Assembly: GCF_014858725.1 (NCBI RefSeq)
Contig: NZ_AQGV01000013.1
Location: forward strand, 62,001-126,000
Direction of reading: 5' to 3'
Source of the DNA: Pseudoalteromonas aurantia 208
Lineage (GTDB): Bacteria > Pseudomonadota > Gammaproteobacteria > Enterobacterales > Alteromonadaceae
DNA: 64,000 nucleotides
Shown here: positions 61,801 through 64,000 of the stretch, one piece after another
Numbering within the stretch: the first letter of the stretch is position 1
Layout of the letters: each line of letters opens with the position of its first letter
Position numbers and translations under genes: made by a program
Notes under the pieces: model-generated
The model's input: the letters and a program-made list of their open reading frames with translations, nothing else
Databases searched by the model: none
What the model was told of the DNA's origin: nothing

Positions 61801-62148
61801 CTGTTGTAAGTTAGGTAACACTAACATGCGCATTTGCTCATGCTCATCAATAATTTGATTGAATGCTTTTTCTAATAGGTCGAGATCTTTTCCAGCACAG
61901 TCAAATTCAGCATAGCCATGTCCTGCAACAGTAATACTGAAAATCCCGCTTCGACCAAACCACTGTGCTTGCTGAATATCAGTCAATGGAAATGGCTTAT
62001 ATCTGTCTTGTGGTTGAGGGTCTATTTGCGGCATTTCCAATTCATTTGTAGCAAGCTGCTGTTGGTTTTTCTTCTCATTTAACAATGCTTCAAATTTTGC
62101 TCTTTGTTCTGGTGATAGATTATCAATCCGTGTATCTAAATCATTCAT
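58810..62148 (-). CDS. Nonribosomal peptide synthetase Cy-A-PCP, cysteine-specific
   Basis: About 1112 residues. N-terminal docking-like segment; Cy domain (about 50-480) with DxxxxDxxS as DLLVGDAWS and VVFTSTLAHH; adenylation domain (about 510-1000) with VIYTSGSTGKPKG, YRTGDMGR and NGKVDKKNLPK; PCP (about 1020-1095) with Ser in DDFFRLGGNSLV. The ten-residue specificity code read by alignment to GrsA is DLYNLSLIWK, the classic cysteine code. It should load Cys, couple it to the upstream acyl chain and form a thiazoline. Start at 62148 (MNDLDTRID); a TTG five codons earlier is less likely. Confidence 0.93.
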   Translation of the reverse strand: MNDLDTRIDNLSPEQRAKFEALLNEKKNQQQLATNELEMPQIDPQPQDRYKPFPLTDIQQAQWFGRSGIFSITVAGHGYAEFDCAGKDLDLLEKAFNQIIDEHEQMRMLVLPNLQQQVLESVDYYRFKRYDMRGKSEQELQVSLDAVRERMSHEILPSDVWPIFEVCATLWDDNLRLHFNFDLLVGDAWSFRVIIDEWARIYDDPDNYRPSPKNLSYRDYVLALEELESSPLFERDLAYWQEQLVDLPPPLPMIATPEEITEVTAEHYSIVLDEQQWTDLKAVIQQKKLTPSGFFASAFSEVISLWNSVSQHTLNMTVFNRLPLHPDVNQLMVGEFNSFQLVKVDNKGERSLQSRAVEVQSLMWQHLEHRSITGVRLMRELTQMTESSVGEAIMPVVFTSTLAHHEGETDMPTLAPGKWVYEVSQTPQVWMEHHLWEEDSELALHIDVVAGLFPDGLMEDFVATYESLIQRLIYDDSAWQRSSADYLLPDYQSALWEKYNETKEVQPTGLLHSAISKTAKVYADKVAVFSSRGDLTYGQLDDISSQLGNYLYDQVEVNELVAIVAPKGWEQVAAAIGILKSGAAYLPVEQDQPTDRLHEILASGQVKHVVTTRALMAEITWPEQVQCISFDCDAVTQQSTVAAPQRQTQEDVAYVIYTSGSTGKPKGVTIDHLGALNTIVDMNDRFNVTHDDVIFAISALSFDLSVYDIFGCLAVGATLVMPQSQLPDPKHWLSLAEQHQITVWNSVPALLEMFVDYAEEQAETIPDSLRLSLLSGDWIPLTLPDKLQLVNFDMDVISLGGATEASIWSIYHPIKQVHSSWSSIPYGKPLKNQMFYVLNDDLEVCPLWVTGNLYIGGIGVAKGYWNDKERTDAAFIIHPKTGERLYRTGDMGRLRPEGWIEFMGRNDTQVKIRGFRVELGEIESVLSQIGSLKHSIVVTAGESNQNRQLVAYLVAHDVVENTIEFIESIKDQLRAKLPDYMIPENVQLLDSLPLTANGKVDKKNLPKFDSLETDTVYVAASTDVEIRVVEIWQHLLKVEKIGVHDDFFRLGGNSLVASNLLYKLNEVFSVDLPLSELFEATTVAQIAALIEQSLIAQLEAMSDDEIELLEDF

Positions 62149-62226
62149 TACGTATATTTCCAATTTTTGTAATTTTTAAGTCAATTCGGCCAGCAACTAC
62201 ATGTGCAATGCTGGCCATTAAGGTTA

Positions 62227-64000
62227 CTAATTAGCTAACTCTTGCTCTAATTCTTTAAGAATTTCTAACTTAAGTTGTTCTTCATTTTTTGCATGCCACT
62301 GACTCACAAGTGCCGCCACGAGCTTAATATTTCCACCCGCTAGAAAATCAGACAGAGTGACTTTGCATTTGTGAGATTTGTTAATTTCACCAATGACTTC
62401 CGTTGCAAGTAATGAAGTCCCGCCCAATTCAATAAAATTATCAAATGAGCCAATAGGGTTAATACCGAAGAACTTTTGCCAAATATCCGTTATTGATTCT
62501 TCAATTGCTGTAGCCGGTGCTGTGTATGGCGTCATTAAATTCGGTCGATTCCCCAGCGTATTTGCATCGCTTTCTTGCTCATCAACTCCACTAATAAACG
62601 TCATATTTTCAAAATCAGCCCCTTCCTTTGAATCAGCTTTAGGTTCGATCCAGTACGTCTTTCTATCAAAAGCATAAGTGGGCAATGGTAATGGCATTAG
62701 CTGCTGTGTGGTCGTTCCCATTGCTTGCCAATCTAGCGGGTAACCAAATAGCCACACTTTACTTAATGCATCACGTAATATGTCATAGTCTGATTCTTTT
62801 TGACGCACACTGCGTGCAACCGACACAATAGCGAGGTTTTTCTCTGCATGGTTCTCTCTCAGTAACTCTCCTACAACTTGATTTGGACCTAAATCAACAA
62901 ATACAGCATTGCCAAACTTCTCAACGAGTGTTGCACTGGCTTTTGCATATTCCACTGTATTACGCATATGCTCGGCCCAATACTTTGCCGCTGTAACCTC
63001 AGAGGCAGACACCCAATCACCACTAATTGAAGAAACCCAATCTAACTGCGGCGTGTGTAATTTACAGCTATCGACAACTTGATAAAATTCATCATATATT
63101 TCATCGACTAAATAACTGTGCAAACCGGCGTCAATGTGTAACCACTTCACTTCGCAGTTCAATTGTGTTTCAAGCAAGTCTTTCACACTATTTAACTGCC
63201 CTTTTTCACCGGAAAGTACCGTATTTCTCTTGCTGTTTTTAGCGCCAACAGAAATATGATTACCGCGAATTAAAGGCGCTACTTCGTCATAACTGTGGGG
63301 CACAACAAGCATACCGCCGACTTTAAGCTTCATCATTAATTCAGCACGCTTGGCGACTAATAAAGTGACAGTGTCAAAATCCATGACACCCGCTAAGTGC
63401 GCAATGATATATTCCCCATGACTGTGCCCTAACAGCCCCTTTGGATGAATTCCCCAAGACTTAAATAATTGTGCAAACCCATATTGGAAAGTGAACGTAA
63501 TTGGAAACATCAAATTTGGTTTTTGTAAATCAACCATCAATGCATCAACTTGCTCATCAGGTGCATCTAAATACTGTCGAATTGGATGATTCAATAACGC
63601 ATCAAATCTATCTAAACAGACATCGATTGCTTGGCGAAACACCTGATTACTTCGATATAAATCCCGCCCCATATTGACGTATTGTGCACCCGCACCAGGG
63701 AACAAGAAGACGATATCTTCTCTTGAGGCACTCGACATCGTCATCTGTTTCTGCGGCTGATTAGTCATAACATCGAGTGCTTGTGCAACATCTTTGGCGA
63801 TAATCGCTCTGCGAAATGTAAAATCCTGTCGACGCTCTTGTAATGTTGCAACCACATGCTGCAAACTCACTTCGGGATTACACGCTAACCAATGCGCCAA
63901 ATTTTCTGTCATGTTCTCTAATGATTTACTACTTTTTGCTGAGAGGGTGATGATTTCTCGATGTATATCCGCACTCTCAGCAGGACATACTTTATCGCAA
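62227..64000 (-). CDS. Polyketide synthase, KS-AT linker plus AT and ACP (5' part beyond window)
   Basis: The frame stays open to the right edge with no stop. Residues before the first internal Met (EIITLSAKSSKSLEN) are typical of the KS-AT linker, so a KS domain probably lies upstream. AT domain: FLFPGAGAQYVNMGRDLY, active Ser in LLGHSHGEYIIAHLAG and catalytic His in DAGLHSYLVD. ACP: Ser in FIELGGTSLLATEVI. No KR, DH or ER lies between AT and ACP. It passes its chain to the Cy-A-PCP enzyme encoded 78 bp downstream. The AT specificity motif is atypical. Confidence 0.9.
   Translation of the reverse strand, partial: CDKVCPAESADIHREIITLSAKSSKSLENMTENLAHWLACNPEVSLQHVVATLQERRQDFTFRRAIIAKDVAQALDVMTNQPQKQMTMSSASREDIVFLFPGAGAQYVNMGRDLYRSNQVFRQAIDVCLDRFDALLNHPIRQYLDAPDEQVDALMVDLQKPNLMFPITFTFQYGFAQLFKSWGIHPKGLLGHSHGEYIIAHLAGVMDFDTVTLLVAKRAELMMKLKVGGMLVVPHSYDEVAPLIRGNHISVGAKNSKRNTVLSGEKGQLNSVKDLLETQLNCEVKWLHIDAGLHSYLVDEIYDEFYQVVDSCKLHTPQLDWVSSISGDWVSASEVTAAKYWAEHMRNTVEYAKASATLVEKFGNAVFVDLGPNQVVGELLRENHAEKNLAIVSVARSVRQKESDYDILRDALSKVWLFGYPLDWQAMGTTTQQLMPLPLPTYAFDRKTYWIEPKADSKEGADFENMTFISGVDEQESDANTLGNRPNLMTPYTAPATAIEESITDIWQKFFGINPIGSFDNFIELGGTSLLATEVIGEINKSHKCKVTLSDFLAGGNIKLVAALVSQWHAKNEEQLKLEILKELEQELAN

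Noticed and set aside
51535..64000. Calling the cluster a yersiniabactin- or pyochelin-type siderophore system
   Set aside because: Cys-specific Cy-A-PCP logic fits, but no salicylate synthase, salicylate-AMP ligase, thiazoline reductase of that type or TonB receptor is visible.
63913..64000. ATG at 63912 as the true start of the PKS protein
   Set aside because: The frame is open to the window edge and the upstream residues are normal KS-AT linker sequence, so the gene continues outside the window.
1..64000. tRNA, rRNA, prophage, integrase or transposase genes
   Set aside because: None was recognised on either strand; the only mobile-type signal is the non-coding 195-bp repeat pair.

Overview
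The window looks like chromosome of a marine gammaproteobacterium of the order Alteromonadales, most likely Pseudoalteromonas or a close relative. This rests on the proteins, the moderate AT-richness, and familiar gene orders: ftsB-ispD-ispF-truD-surE-pcm-nlpD-rpoS beside mutS/pncC/recA, pdhR-aceE-aceF-lpdA, serB next to ytjB, and an acetate-switch locus (CrbS/CrbR, acs, symporter). I ran no database search, so the genus is an inference. No rRNA, tRNA, CRISPR array, prophage or transposase gene was seen.

Layout. 1-12.5 kb is an acetate-utilisation region: a CBS/nucleotidyltransferase protein cut by the window edge, an acetate-type Na+ symporter with its small subunit, the transporter-fused sensor kinase CrbS, purU, the response regulator CrbR, acs and a DcaP-type porin. 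12.6-23 kb holds recA, pncC, mutS and the rpoS operon. 23-29 kb holds small conserved genes, a MoxR/VWA pair, mdh and argR. 28.5-33.1 kb is an Fbp-type ferric iron ABC operon ending in a DyP-peroxidase homologue that has lost its distal catalytic residues. 33.1-34.4 kb has no protein gene but encodes a very long CsrB-family regulatory RNA. 34.4-51.4 kb is mostly housekeeping: a tRNA-modifying DTW protein, the pyruvate dehydrogenase operon, ibpA, serB, tatD, pdxH, argS and prfC. 51.5-64 kb is the 3' part of a hybrid polyketide/nonribosomal-peptide cluster that continues past the right edge.

How the genes work together. CrbS/CrbR, the symporter and Acs form an acetate scavenging switch. A shared ACCTTAG motif lies upstream of the symporter operon and of acs/dcaP. 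The RNA at 33.41-34.37 kb has about fifty GGA motifs, many in hairpin loops, arranged in nine tandem units of about 67 nt. It has a UvrY/GacA-type box about 160 bp upstream and an intrinsic terminator, as expected for an RNA that sequesters CsrA. The assembly line runs from a PKS module (AT-ACP visible) to a Cy-A-PCP NRPS whose adenylation pocket reads as cysteine. It continues with a stand-alone heterocyclisation domain, a stand-alone thioester reductase, an acyl-CoA-dehydrogenase-like flavoprotein, a methyltransferase, a type II thioesterase and two likely export proteins. The predicted product is a thiazoline- or thiazole-containing polyketide-peptide released by reduction.

The two most interesting items are the oversized CsrB-like RNA and the orphan heterocyclising cluster. 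Secondary points are the active-site-degenerate DyP homologue in the iron operon, a 195-bp MITE-like repeat in two inverted copies, and the acetate promoter motif.
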